Part shown: one piece after another, positions 11,495 to 22,699 of the stretch
How positions within the stretch are numbered: the stretch's first letter is position 1
How the letters are laid out: the number at the start of each line of letters is the position of its first letter
Assembly: GCA_001695595.3 (NCBI GenBank)
Contig: MBPM02000022.1
Coordinates: 558,001 to 622,000 of the forward strand
Length of the DNA stretch: 64,000 nt
Direction: 5' to 3'
From: Plasmopara viticola
Taxonomy: Eukaryota > Oomycota > Peronosporomycetes > Peronosporales > Peronosporaceae
Translations under genes and position numbers: made by a program
The notes under the pieces: model-generated
What the model was told of the DNA's origin: nothing
The model's database searches: none
The model's input: only the letters and a program-made list of their open reading frames with translations

Positions 11495-11710
11495 ATGGCG
11501 AGATTACTCGAACGCGACTTCATTACTTGGTCCACGATTTTGTTGTGTTCTTTCGAATGCTATGCAAAGAAACACAACAAAGAACAAGCTTACTACTGGT
11601 TAACGGTGATGCACAGAGTAAGATGGCAAGATCTGAAAGGCATCTTCGTGGAAGATCCACGCAAGAATGACCTTTTTCAAGCAATTTGTGAGGCTAGCCG
11701 GCTCAAGTAA
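11495..11710 (+). CDS. Small hypothetical ORF, 71 residues
   Basis: This ATG-started frame of 71 residues includes CYAKKHNKEQAYYWLTV and ends ASRLK. Its start lies 58 bases from the STPGR gene start, in divergent orientation. It contains no domain I recognise, and the Tyr/Trp-rich segment could be a fragment of a transposase or of a longer spliced gene. Nothing downstream clearly continues it. It may be a chance frame. Confidence 0.25.
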   Translation: MARLLERDFITWSTILLCSFECYAKKHNKEQAYYWLTVMHRVRWQDLKGIFVEDPRKNDLFQAICEASRLK

Positions 11711-11739
11711 TTGAGATCTCGCTTATGTTTTACAGTTGT

Positions 11740-14700
11740 ATTTGATAATCTGCGTCGCAATTACGTGATTTAAAGTTTGTGATCACCACGTTTTGCTTTT
11801 TTGGGTTCGCGTCAAACAAAGGCTCTTGTATCATATTTAATGGCGTGCGAATCACATCGTCCGGTCTTCTCTGATCACTCGCTTCAGACTTGCTAGTCAT
11901 GTTGGCAATCGAGCGGCAAGGCCATTGCTTTGTGCTTCTTGACTGGAGGAAGTGAAGTTGATGTACCGTTTGATCTGAGCTATGTCCAGACAAGAAAATG
12001 AAGTATATTGTAAAAACGCATGTCTTCCTGTAGGCCTCGTCTGTGGAAGGTGCTATGTAATCTCGTCACGCCCGGTAACACTTATTGCAAAGCCTATGTC
12101 TACTAAAGCACTTACCTGTAACCACTGGTATGTATTAAAATACCTTTTCGTAGCTGTCGAACGCACAGTCCGCGCCGCTCAAAAGGCTTATTAGCTTCTG
12201 TTGGCCTGAGAAGGCAACCGCGTTTGTAGCTCTATTTAATGCCAAGCAGCTGAAACGCGTCACAGCGTTCGAAATCTACGATCAAAGTTAATGATCTAGG
12301 GCTTAAACAGCACAGGCTCCGGAGGTAATGCTAATTGTGGGGTTCAAGCCGGTAATGCTTTTAGATTTCACTTGACAATCAGAGACAAGCCAGCGTTTCA
12401 CTGGATTAAGTCGGTAGAAATGGCAATTTGATGACGGATAGTCAGGTGCGCGTGGTATGCGTACTCGCTTACAAAAAAGGTCGGATTAAAGACTGGCAAT
12501 CATAAGTAAGATCAGATCACATGAGTGCTTTGTGTCCTGAATATACACAAGAATTAGTTAAGCAATGTTTCTTGTGAGCTTTAAGTTCCGCCATCGTTTA
12601 AGCTTTCTGCGGGCGTAGGCCAAGCTTCTCCTTTCTGGCGTGTAATAGAACCCCATGGCTGATTACAAAGCTACCAAGAGCTTTTTCTTCTCTGTGGCAA
12701 TGGCACTCTTGTCGATGTTAGTATTAAGTTTATTGGTCCTTGTGACCCCAAAATCTTGCCTAATGTGGCCAAAATGAGTCTTTAGAGCCGATTGGACATC
12801 ATCACAATGACTATGGGCCAATATTTTGTGAAAGCGTGTATGAACGGAGGCCCGATACGGTCAAAGCAAATGGCCGAACCGTCGCTTAAACTTTGCCGAG
12901 ACGTTTGATAGCCTTTTTGCTACAATCATAGTATTGAGATAAACGTACTGGCAATTTCGAGGGGCCCCTTCTTCGGACGAAATATTGAGCATGAATTGAT
13001 TACACTCGGACATGTTGCTCAGCAATACGTCCTTTTATAAATCAATTTATTGTGCAGATACATAAGAGCTTGTTGTAGGTCTGAAGTAGTCGCCACTTTT
13101 GCTCGGCACAAACATCGAGATCCTGTAACATACGTGGGCTACTCGGCTAATCCTCCTCACTAAGCCTAGAATTACAATGTGGTGGCGTTTACGCATTGTG
13201 AGAATTGGCTGGCCGATTTACATAGAATATGCGTGGCCTACTGAGATACAAATCGAGATATTTTGTGCAAACTATGCGTGTACTATTCGCCTTCTGGCGA
13301 GAAGAAGATCAGTGAGCTAACATAACGTGTGGGAGTAGCCATTGCCTGATGACATAGGATTTTGTGCCGGGCATGAGGCCAATCTCATGCCACAATTCTC
13401 TATCTAGTAGAGATTTCACTTATGGTCTCCGGGCAACAAAACGCTTTGAGAGTTAATAGCTCTGACATTTTGTAAGTAAGCCGCACCTGTCGTGACAGGC
13501 AGCCAGCTAAATTGTCAATTAAATTAATTAATGAGGTTGATTTATTAGCTACGTGGTGGTTTTTGACGCTCACACTGAATAAATTATGATCTAGATCCAA
13601 GAGCTGGCACTTAATGGGGTCAATCCCGCGTCTATAACCGCAGTTGTCACTGTTGTGATTACGCGCGAACCCAATAAATAGGCCACCACTTTAGACAGTG
13701 TCAGCAGTGTCATGATTGATTTGTGTGTACAACAAGATGTCCACCGCAGCTGGATTTTACGCAAACTGCTAGGAGTTAAATTTTCATAGTGTGTATCAAT
13801 TACACAAATTGGTAGGCCTACCGACACTACTACTTGGTTTCCTGTAATTTGAACACCTGATTATTCACGGCAGTCCAGATGGAAAAGATTGTTCGTGGCT
13901 AAGCACTTCATCGTCGAAAAGCTCGAAAAGCTCCTTTATGCCTCACAAAACACAATACGCTCAGGTATAGTTTGAGTTCCAGCTTGTGATTTATCACCCC
14001 AAATGATAGTACGAAGACTACGCGCACCTGAATATTGTGATTATTGCCGTTTAGTATCGCCCTAGGCTGGCAAATAAAATTTCGCCTTTATTTCCCATCA
14101 GAGAAAAAAATTGAACTTACAAGCTTAGACTCCATAGTAAGTGCTACTAAGCATGCTTTACACAAGCCTTGAGCACAATCTTTGATCTTTGATCTCAAGC
14201 GCCGTGACACGCTTCAGTAAAGAGGGCTGCAAATACAGCTATCTCTCATCAATACCATAAAACTAAGCCTTTCAACCAATCAGCGCAAAGTTTGCGTCTG
14301 AGATGACTTAACTCATCTTAAATTTTTAGGATCCAGGCAGACAGTATTCGAGTAGGCGTAAGTTTGACTACAAAGTGTCACAAGGTCATGTAGCACCTTG
14401 CACAGAGGATGCGTACAGAAGCTAGAGATCTTTTGGCAGGTTATTTTTCTACATTCGTGATTTTAATGATTCAACAGTCTGACGGATTTGTACATTAAAC
14501 TTTACGCGTTTTGATTCGACCTTCAATTTCTAATAAGTGACTGAAGTCTCTACCGCAATTAAGGCTGGAGCTTTAAACTGACTTGGTGTGTTTTGATATA
14601 CATCCGTTTGCAAACTGGTGTATTTTCTAGTACGGTTTCTATCGTGCAATAGAAACAACCATATCATTAAAGCTCCTGTTGACATAAAGGCAAGTTTTTC

Positions 14701-17700
14701 GCAGCTTTACGTCATTTCTCATGCACAAAAAGCCACATCACATCGTCACTGTACTCAAAAGTGGATGAACTACCTACTTTGTAACGTACTTTGGCCGCAC
14801 TATGTACTTGTTTTACTTCATCTTTCTAATTATAAAACGGGGTGCTCCACCGAAAGAGCATTTGGGCTCTCAAAAACCAGCTTCAAGATGAGAAATTAAG
14901 GTTACTTAGAGGATAGACGCAAGGCTCGCGTGTTTGCGATGTGATTGGGTGGACATCATTAACACAGGTAAAGGCGTGTGGCGATTTGAATAGAGTTCCT
15001 ACTCTGACGTTTGTCCTATGACTCCGAGTATTAAAGATAGCATGCAACAAAAAAGCTCTTTAGCGTGCGTGTTGCGTTTCTACAGCGATAAGGATGGAGT
15101 TCGAGTAAGCGCCTGCTTTAATATTTCTGGTGTTAAGCTACAGATTAAATTGACTAAATCATTCTACCCCGATCGATTAAATGCTCTATCGTGATTTTGT
15201 CAGAGACGTTATCTCTTAGCATTCTCTAGATTATCGAATCATGCGTCAGCAAAATTAATACAGATTAGGAGCCTGTCGGGAACCGGACGCCACAAATGAG
15301 ACTTCTCCATAGTCTTTTTCCGCACTTGTTCTTCTACTCGGATTTGAGAAAAGCCAGCTTTTAACTATATAAGCCCGATTTTGTGCCAGGACTCACGCAT
15401 TCTCTTTATTAAGACACAAATCACGTCCAATAGCCAACACAATCTGTAGTAGTCATTACTCAGCCAGATTTTGTGCGATAAGTTGGTCGGATTTTTATGT
15501 GATGACTAAGTAGAAAGCCATAATCGCTTTCTGTGTGCCTAAAGCGACGATATTTCCAGTGTTCACCAGCCAGAACGCTGCTAATGCAATACAAAACAGA
15601 GATCCGACGGCTAAATGTATGAAATTGCCGCAAATGTATCATTTTTGATGTCAAGTTCCGCAGTCTAAGCCCCTTTTCCACATCTTAACTGCCACAGCAC
15701 GCACACCAACACCTTTTACGACTATAAAAGTGCCGGTGCAATATCCAATTTTGTCACCATGAGAAACGCGCCATAAGCCTCTCCTTCTCCTCAACGCTTA
15801 AAATTACTCCAATCTTCATGCCGGATCTCAATAAGAACAACATGCGCCAAATTATACACCCCTTTTTACATTCTTTTGGACTTGGTTCTCGAATTGGCAT
15901 TGGAACCAAGAGATGAAAACTCTGCTGAGGAATCGACTTTACAGCAAAGCCATCACTAGTTGCCTTGTGAGCACCAGAAACCACCTTTCTCTCAAGCTAC
16001 TTTTTAAATGGGTATTACCTTAACCAGAAAAGATTGGCTTTACGTAACGGTCCATTTCAATCCGCTCCACTAAATAGAAACTGCATATAATAGGCAAAGA
16101 ATCGGTGTTAACGCTTACGCGAAAGTTAAATTTGTCATAAAGATAACTACAATGGCAAAAAAGAGGGCCGGGCCCTTTCACGATGAACAAGCCATCGGTT
16201 GGTTTGACCTTGATAGATGACTTTGTAATAAAATCATCCGCTAAACCTAAGACTGCGCCGATAACAGAAATTGCGGCAGCAACAAAGGCTGCGCCTGTAC
16301 CGCAGTGAATTTAAATTTCTTTTAACGGAGAGCCGCTGAGACAACGTGGCTTTTTAGATCATCGCAGCAGCGGACACGCGCCTATCGCTCTCATTCAACC
16401 GGTGGTCCGTCGCACCCTCAATAAGATGACAAGGAAAAACGGCTCGCGCTCCTTCTAAAATTCATCTTGATTTTACTCACTAGGACAACGAGAAGCCTTT
16501 GGTTGATGGCAAAAACGGATAGGGGTACACCTTAAACTCGACATCATACTCATCAATCAGTTAAATGCCGCACCCGATAACACAGGGATACCATGTTTCC
16601 CAAGGACAATGACTCAATCTGAATTGCCATCAATGATGAGGTCGCTGAGTGTGATCTTGATAACAAAGAGAGTGAGTACAACGACGACAACCCTCGATTA
16701 CATCTTTGGCGTGGGCCATCTAGATAAAGTCACGAATGCAGCAGGCGAAGAGCTATGTGACTAGCCCAGCGCTGAATATCGATGCCAGTTGCCGTCCCTC
16801 AATCTCTACATAATGGGTCTAACGGAAATTAGATGGACCTTCAGATTGACTTCTTGCCGGCCGATGCAGGTCACGACGCCGAAAACAGAATGCCAACCTG
16901 CTTCGCGCACTGCAAGGGTTTTCAAAAGCCATCTCTTGTAGGTCATCTTAGAGCATAGGTTATTCTAGAGATCTACCGTTTTAGCGCGACTTTTCGGCGA
17001 CTTCGTGCAAGCTTTTAGCACCGCACCAAATTCTACCTAACAATTTTACTTGGCGCTGTAAGAAGCCTGGAAACAATGGTGCTTTGCATAAGGTACCCAG
17101 CACTGTTACCACCATGATTGGCTTGAAGAACCTGCTATGGGACTGATTGAAATTACAATTCAAAGCTTGATCACTTTGGACTAAGTGTTTTGCGTTTGTG
17201 AGCTTAGGGTTCACACTAAGCGGAACAAAATAATATGTTTCGAATAACATGCGCTCACAAAAAAGATCGTAGGATGTATTAAGAATTTGGGCTTGAAAGT
17301 ATAGCTATCAGCTGCATACTCTTTATATTGACTCTTGATACTAGATCAAATGGTTCATTTGAACCGTTTACTTTTAAATTGGCATTCGAAACGCATTGCT
17401 TTGGCTTTTATAGTCACCATGGGTCGAAGCGTGAGTCCTTAATCCAGTGCTGACAACGCGGGTTTCGCAAAGCTGTTGTCCGACCAATTGCCAAAATTTG
17501 TTGGGAGAGCCAAGACGAAGATGATTTCAATAGCATGGAAAAAACCTTCAAGAGAGAAAGCCGTTTGGAGTCCTTTGCAACGCTCCCGACTATGCCATTG
17601 GTCTCTTGAGTCACCATAGGGGTCTTAATCGATAAAACTCCTCCCTTCTAAACCCTTGTAATGGTGATGCTGTCAAGTGGGCATCACAGATTGTTTTTCT

Positions 17701-18200
17701 AACGTTGCTTCTGATTCCTCTATTTATGACCACCGAGGTAAGAATAACATACAACAATACCCAATAAATGTACATCTCGAAAGTGACCTCATAAATAGTC
17801 AGTCAGATTAGCTTGACGTGGAGGAGAAATCGTTTATATGAATCACGATGTATCGTCAGGAATGTCGTCAGCGAGAGCGCAAAAGAGCGTTTAAGTATAT
17901 TGAGAGATAGTGACCGACATAACTAATGTATTCAATTGACCCTGAAGGTCTCAAGCAGCAGGTGGTATTTTTGTGAACACGAGTTTAGCATTTATCGTAA
18001 AAATTGGGTGAGTTGCTGCATTGTTATATCCATATCCCCACGTATGGATAGCGTTCCTACAATTTGTTTATACGACTGGGCGTTCGTGGGGTATCTTACT
18101 AAACTATACGACCTTTATCGTTTGATTCTTAGACTTTATAAAAAGACTGTATCTCTTAATAATTACACTGAAGAAATTGTATTCCTTACGATTTAAATGC
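11740..18200. other. Gene-poor region with decayed sequence
   Basis: I see no intact gene in about 6.4 kb. Bases 11930-11733 on the minus strand keep an open frame (through NMIQEPLFDANPKKQN) that might be a terminal exon, but no upstream exon was convincing. Around 15272-15450 there is an LTR-like stretch beginning TGTCGGGAACCGG with a TATA-like CTATATAAG. Bases about 16150-16960 carry broken plus-strand coding traces. The remainder is AT-rich with no structure I can name. Confidence 0.4.
16150..16960 (+). pseudogene. Decayed coding region of unknown identity
   Basis: Three plus-strand frames in succession give protein-like segments interrupted by stops. The first contains KPSVGLTLIDDFVIKSSAKP, a middle one AECDLDNKESEYNDDNPRL, and a later one DFLPADAGHDAENRMPTC. 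Codon composition is richer in GC than the surroundings. I do not recognise the family. The frame changes between segments suggest an old inactivated gene rather than introns, because no good splice sites join them. Confidence 0.3.
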
Positions 18201-18216
18201 ACCAATACTTATTGTC

Positions 18217-19519
18217 ATGATGCTCACCCAATGTCGGACCGTCTGTAAGCTCTACGCTTCCACTCGCCCTCTCTTCGCCATCAGAGGCGGCTACTATCAA
18301 AACGTGCGCTATATGGGTCGTGGTCCTACCATTCAGGGCAGAAAGAATGCTACGGACGCGGTACGAATCGTACTTACTGAAACGTTAGAGCGATTGCATG
18401 ACACGGAGCGATGTATTTGACGGCAGAAACGCACGGCCACGAATGCCAAACTAGCGCGTGAGATCATGGTTACCTCCAAGTGTAAGTATGGCGCTTTGTC
18501 TCTATGAGACGCTTTTTATATTGACGGTCCTGAGCACTTCGTCTGTAGTGGTGGGAGGTGACGCAAATCATGTGGTCTGTCGATCAGAAGATAATCCAAG
18601 GTGTGACAGTGAATGCTTACGATATGATTGGCCATTGTTTGCTCACTGAAGCGGCTCCTTTCGGCGGTAAACAAGGCAAAGGCGGCGAACATGCCAAAAG
18701 ACAAGATCGAGGCGGCAATTAAACGCGGTGTCGACGGCAAAGACGGTACGGTTCGGGCTCGAAAGCTAGGTTATAAGCTACGCTCTAAGTGGAAGTGGTG
18801 ATACTTGTGCTGGTTATAGGAAGCCACGCGGAAGCTGTGCTTTATGAGGCTTCAGGTCCTGCCGGAAGTGCGTTAATGGTGAGAGAGAAAATGGAAGGGA
18901 GAGAGAGGATCGGTAGCTTACCGTTTCCTTTTGATCGCGTGCGGTTAGATTGAGACACTAACGGACAATAAACGCCGAACTGCTCCCGCCCTGCGTCACA
19001 TTCTGAGCAAATACAACGGAACTCTTGGAACAAATGGGTCGGTCGCGTGGATGTTCGAGCAGAAGGGCTTGCTTGAGGTATTCATGTAGTATCGAGTTTA
19101 TTGAGCCGTGGTATGTCTAATGTGTTGTGTATAGATTAAATTACAGCCTGGCGATGGAGGCACGCCCAAGATGGACGAGGACTCACTCATTGAACTTGCT
19201 GTATGAAGCCGAAACTTCATTTGCTTGTGTTACGCGGTTAATGCTGACTTTGTTTTATTGCTTTAAGCTTGAGGCCGGTGCTGACGATGTCGAGATACGT
19301 GAAGGACTGGCTCAAGTCACGTGTGCTCCCAAGGAGTTAGCTGCCGTGCGCAAGAGTTTCACGGAAGTGGGGCTAGAGCCGACTATTTCCGAGCTAATTT
19401 ACAGGCCGAAGGAGTATTTCGATTTGGAAAGTGAGCAGCTTGAGTGCTTTAACAAGCTCATTGGTGACCTTCATGAAGATGTAGACGTCAACCAGATTTA
19501 CCACAATGTCGGCGAGTAA
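18217..19519 (+). CDS. TACO1/YebC-family mitochondrial translation factor
   Basis: I assembled eight exons: 18217-18360, 18427-18481, 18549-18571, 18652-18745, 18820-18878, 18949-19077, 19135-19200 and 19268-19519. The spliced frame gives 273 residues, close to the family length. An Arg-containing, acid-free N-terminus looks like a mitochondrial presequence. Family landmarks follow in order: GRGPTIQGRKNATDAK, LAREIMV, the NKAKAANMPKDKIEAAIKRG helix, YEASGPAGSALM, DNKRRTAPALRHILSKYNG, SVAWMFEQKG and LELALEAGADDVE. YebC/TACO1 proteins bind the ribosome; TACO1 is needed to translate mitochondrial COX1, and bacterial YebC relieves stalling at prolines. The third exon is only 23 nt. Exon 3 could instead end later (at DNPR), but that leaves the frame unresolved. 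The gene is convergent with the minus-strand gene ending at 19665. Confidence 0.9.
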
Positions 19520-19664
19520 GGCGGCAGCAAAGAGCAACAACCGGGAGAAACGAATGAGCTTTTCAATAACGTGCCGCAGCACCGTGTACTCGCTGCTCTC
19601 CTTTCAAATAGATACACTACTTCCTATTCGTTAGGCGACGAGTGTCCCTTTGTCATCCACCTCA

Positions 19665-21533
19665 TCAAAGCTCTGAAAACGACATTCGCTTGTCGTTTTT
19701 GAGCTGAGAAAACGTCAGTGGAGTATCCTGCGCATTCCTAGTCGCTTCGTCAGCATTGTCTATTGCTAAAGAAGACGGACAGCTGTGCGCGATGGTCTCA
19801 TGGTGCTTGAGGGGAAGCTCCAACTCTTCCATTGGAACCGCTTGAACAACGTCTTCTGCGTAAAGTACGTCACGCTTACTTACTAACTGGACCGCATGCA
19901 CAATCCCGTCGGGACTATCGTAGCCATCATCCTCCTCCTCCGACTCGACATCGAACTCCCGAACGAGCACGTTCGTGTTAAAGTGAACATGTCGACTGGA
20001 AGCTCGACACTTTTGACGAGCTAATTGGAGCTTCTGCTGAAGCTCTTGGGCTGCAGGTGATACATAGTCATCCCGAAACTCCGGTGGGATCCGATTGCAC
20101 GCCTCGCGAATTTTCTTCGCCAAATCAGCGGCTTTTTGCTCCTCTGGTGTCAGACGCGCATGCCGCACCGTTCGCTTGCGATTAACCAATCCATTTGCAC
20201 CTGATCGTCGAGAAAGCTGGCCTTTGAATCCACCCACAAATTCTGACACGGTCGTTGCGCCTGAAGACACACGAACACGTCCAACAAAGTCGGGAGAATC
20301 GGCATCGGGAATATCGTCGTCTCCGATTGCATCATCCTGCATGTCATCGTATTCCTGCTCTTCTTCGTCAGCGTCGTCGTGTGCGTTTGAACGCTTCGAG
20401 TCCACATCACATACGTTCTGAAAAGACCGACACATAGGATTGTCATCTTCATCATACGCGTCAAAAGGCAAAGGTGGCGCCGGTGGGTCCTTAGACGGAA
20501 GGTCAGGACACATCTTGGTTGAACTAGTGCTACTAGAAACGCTGGCGGTATCGTCGTTCGCAAGCAGATCGATTTTCGCTTGTTGAGCAGATGACAACCC
20601 CGTCGAATCGAGCAGCCGAACACTTGAAATCTCTTGCTCTTCAGATTCTCGTTGCACTCTCCTGCGAGAGTTTGTACGATCCGTGTCCCTGTTTAACAGG
20701 GACAACTCGTCTTGTGTGGCTTGCACCTCTGTCTCCTTGTCCTGGCCAATCACCACGCCACTGCCTGCCCCTTTCTTCTTGTTCTTATGAAAACCTTTAA
20801 ACCGCAGCAGCCCTTTTGCTCCTTTCTTAATGGCCACATTACTTCCCGCTGATTGGTCACTTGAACCATTTGCTCCACCTGACATGACTAAACTCTTTGT
20901 CGATTGCTGCTGATGTTTCCGACCGCTGGACTGCAATGACGCCACCTCCGATTCCTCTGCTCTGGGTTCCAAGCGCCTGGAAGCAGATTTGAGAAAAATT
21001 TGTCCAATTGTCGAGTTCTCGAAATATCGGTTGCCATCCGACGCGGCAACGTACGGCGTCCCGTCCGGAGCGTGTTCGACCACGTACGTCACGTTTGGCT
21101 GAGGAGGCGTCGTGTCTATAATGTTGTTAAGCGCCTGGGTCTTGCCCGTCATAACTTCACTCAACACACTCGAGAGCGACGACACGACGGGCGTAGGACG
21201 ATGCGCACCAGGCAGCGCCGATAGGGATTCGTCCACGTCTTGGTCGCCACTTCCTTCCTCCTTCGCGGCCGGAGCTTTGCGCGTAGGACGACGAGAAAAC
21301 GAAAGCTCATACGAGGTTGCGCCTGCCTTTGCAAAGCGCCGACGTGACCTCACACGCGCAGATGAGCTCGGACACCCGTCGACAGGGTCCAGTTCGTCCA
21401 CATTGTCGTCCAGGGCGTCGCCGTCCTTATCCGTGTCGCTGGTGGCCGAGAGGCCGTGCATTACACGCGACGCATAGTCTGCTCGGCGGCGCTCAGTGTC
21501 GTGCATCTGCGAGTCCATCGCCAACATGCGCAT
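19665..21533 (-). CDS. Unidentified acidic low-complexity protein, 622 residues
   Basis: This is a single exon opening with an ATG at 21533. I recognise no enzymatic domain. The protein is rich in Ser, Asp, Glu and Arg. It has a conserved-looking segment near the middle (DGTPYVAASDGNRYFENS) and a strongly acidic run of Asp/Glu. A helical, charged stretch follows (LTPEEQKAADLAKKIREAC, then AAQELQQKLQLARQKC). Right after it comes SSRHVHFNTNVLVREFD, in which RHVHF fits the RVxF docking pattern for protein phosphatase 1. The coding GC content and the 1.9-kb uninterrupted frame make it a real gene. A cytoplasmic scaffold or phosphatase regulator is possible, but that is inference only. Confidence 0.75.
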   Translation of the reverse strand: MRMLAMDSQMHDTERRRADYASRVMHGLSATSDTDKDGDALDDNVDELDPVDGCPSSSARVRSRRRFAKAGATSYELSFSRRPTRKAPAAKEEGSGDQDVDESLSALPGAHRPTPVVSSLSSVLSEVMTGKTQALNNIIDTTPPQPNVTYVVEHAPDGTPYVAASDGNRYFENSTIGQIFLKSASRRLEPRAEESEVASLQSSGRKHQQQSTKSLVMSGGANGSSDQSAGSNVAIKKGAKGLLRFKGFHKNKKKGAGSGVVIGQDKETEVQATQDELSLLNRDTDRTNSRRRVQRESEEQEISSVRLLDSTGLSSAQQAKIDLLANDDTASVSSSTSSTKMCPDLPSKDPPAPPLPFDAYDEDDNPMCRSFQNVCDVDSKRSNAHDDADEEEQEYDDMQDDAIGDDDIPDADSPDFVGRVRVSSGATTVSEFVGGFKGQLSRRSGANGLVNRKRTVRHARLTPEEQKAADLAKKIREACNRIPPEFRDDYVSPAAQELQQKLQLARQKCRASSRHVHFNTNVLVREFDVESEEEDDGYDSPDGIVHAVQLVSKRDVLYAEDVVQAVPMEELELPLKHHETIAHSCPSSLAIDNADEATRNAQDTPLTFSQLKNDKRMSFSEL

Positions 21534-21559
21534 GGCCCCTAAACAGCTACGCCACTAGA

Positions 21560-22690
21560 GAATAACTCGCCGAAGTGTCTTGGCCGACTTGCCTCTTTGG
21601 CGTAGTATCGTTTTTTGCTCGAGCGTACAAAAATATATTGTACACACCGACTAGTAATTGTTTGAGAAAATTGGCAGCTGCTGAATCTTTATCAGGGTAA
21701 ATTCGATAGGCACAAATATTCTGGCCTGGTTGTAATTGCACCAGATTTTCGTCACGATAATAAGAAGAGACGGAGATAGTGACGTTGACATGACTCGCAG
21801 AGCTTCGCAAATGAGCTGGATTGGCTCTCATTTGGTCGCTCATAACAGCGATGACGACATAACTTAAGTGTCATTTTATAGTGTAGCTCAAAACCGGAGA
21901 TGGACAAAACAGGCAGTTGTGGGACAGATATCATATGGCCAATTCCAAATAACATTCACACATTTCTTCGAAAGTTGCTAAGAAATGATGTAATTCAATT
22001 ATTATTACACTCTGAAGGTTCGTGCCGCGCAACGCAAAACCTCTCGTCACGGGATTGACGATGTAACATAGTATGGTATCATCGTCTCCTGCATACGTCC
22101 ATGCTACCTTGCTGCAGGATATCAACGAGTTGCATGATGCTCACCGGGTAACTTTTCAAAATATCCATGATCTGGTAAATCTCATATGTAGATTTGTCGG
22201 CTCGCAATCATTAAGCGAATCAATTGTCGAAAATGATTTGGTATTGTGCATTAGATCGAAAAATAAGTGTCGGAGCTTCTTGCCATGCGTACGCATTAAT
22301 CAACTTTAGAATTGTACGATTTTGGCGAGCAAACGTTTGTCAACATTTTTCGCTGCGTAAAACGACAAAACCTCTCACTTCTCACAGCGTAAGGCATAGG
22401 CGTTGCATTGCATCTAGGAGATCTCTCATACTTAAAGCTTTTTTTCCGTTGAGGCGTCTTTGAAAATGGTGGACGACATGCATACCGGTTTGCATATTGA
22501 AGTATTTGAAGGAGACATGTTGTCCTCCAGAGTTGAAAACAAGCTTTTGTTTGTGTGCAGTGGACTAAAAAAAGGCTATGCAATGCACCGTATAGATAAG
22601 TCTTTTGTCTGTATTCGATTGCATACTTTGATCACCTTAAGACCGAGGAGGGTATTGAACGGTCGTTCACCAGAAGCGCGAGAATTTCCA
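21560..22690. other. Spacer before the satellite, no gene recognised
   Basis: The region holds only short frames on both strands. The longest, at 22460-22807 on the plus strand, starts in unique sequence and runs into the satellite, so it is unlikely to be a gene. Any promoter for the 622-residue protein gene should lie in the first few hundred bases; I see no clear core element. Confidence 0.4.
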
Positions 22691-22699
22691 AGTGCGCCG

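Noticed and set aside
15272..15450. Solo LTR starting TGTCGGGAACCGG
   Set aside because: It has a TATA-like box and a plausible 5' end, but I could not find a matching second copy, a clear CA end or a primer-binding site, so I mention it only as LTR-like.
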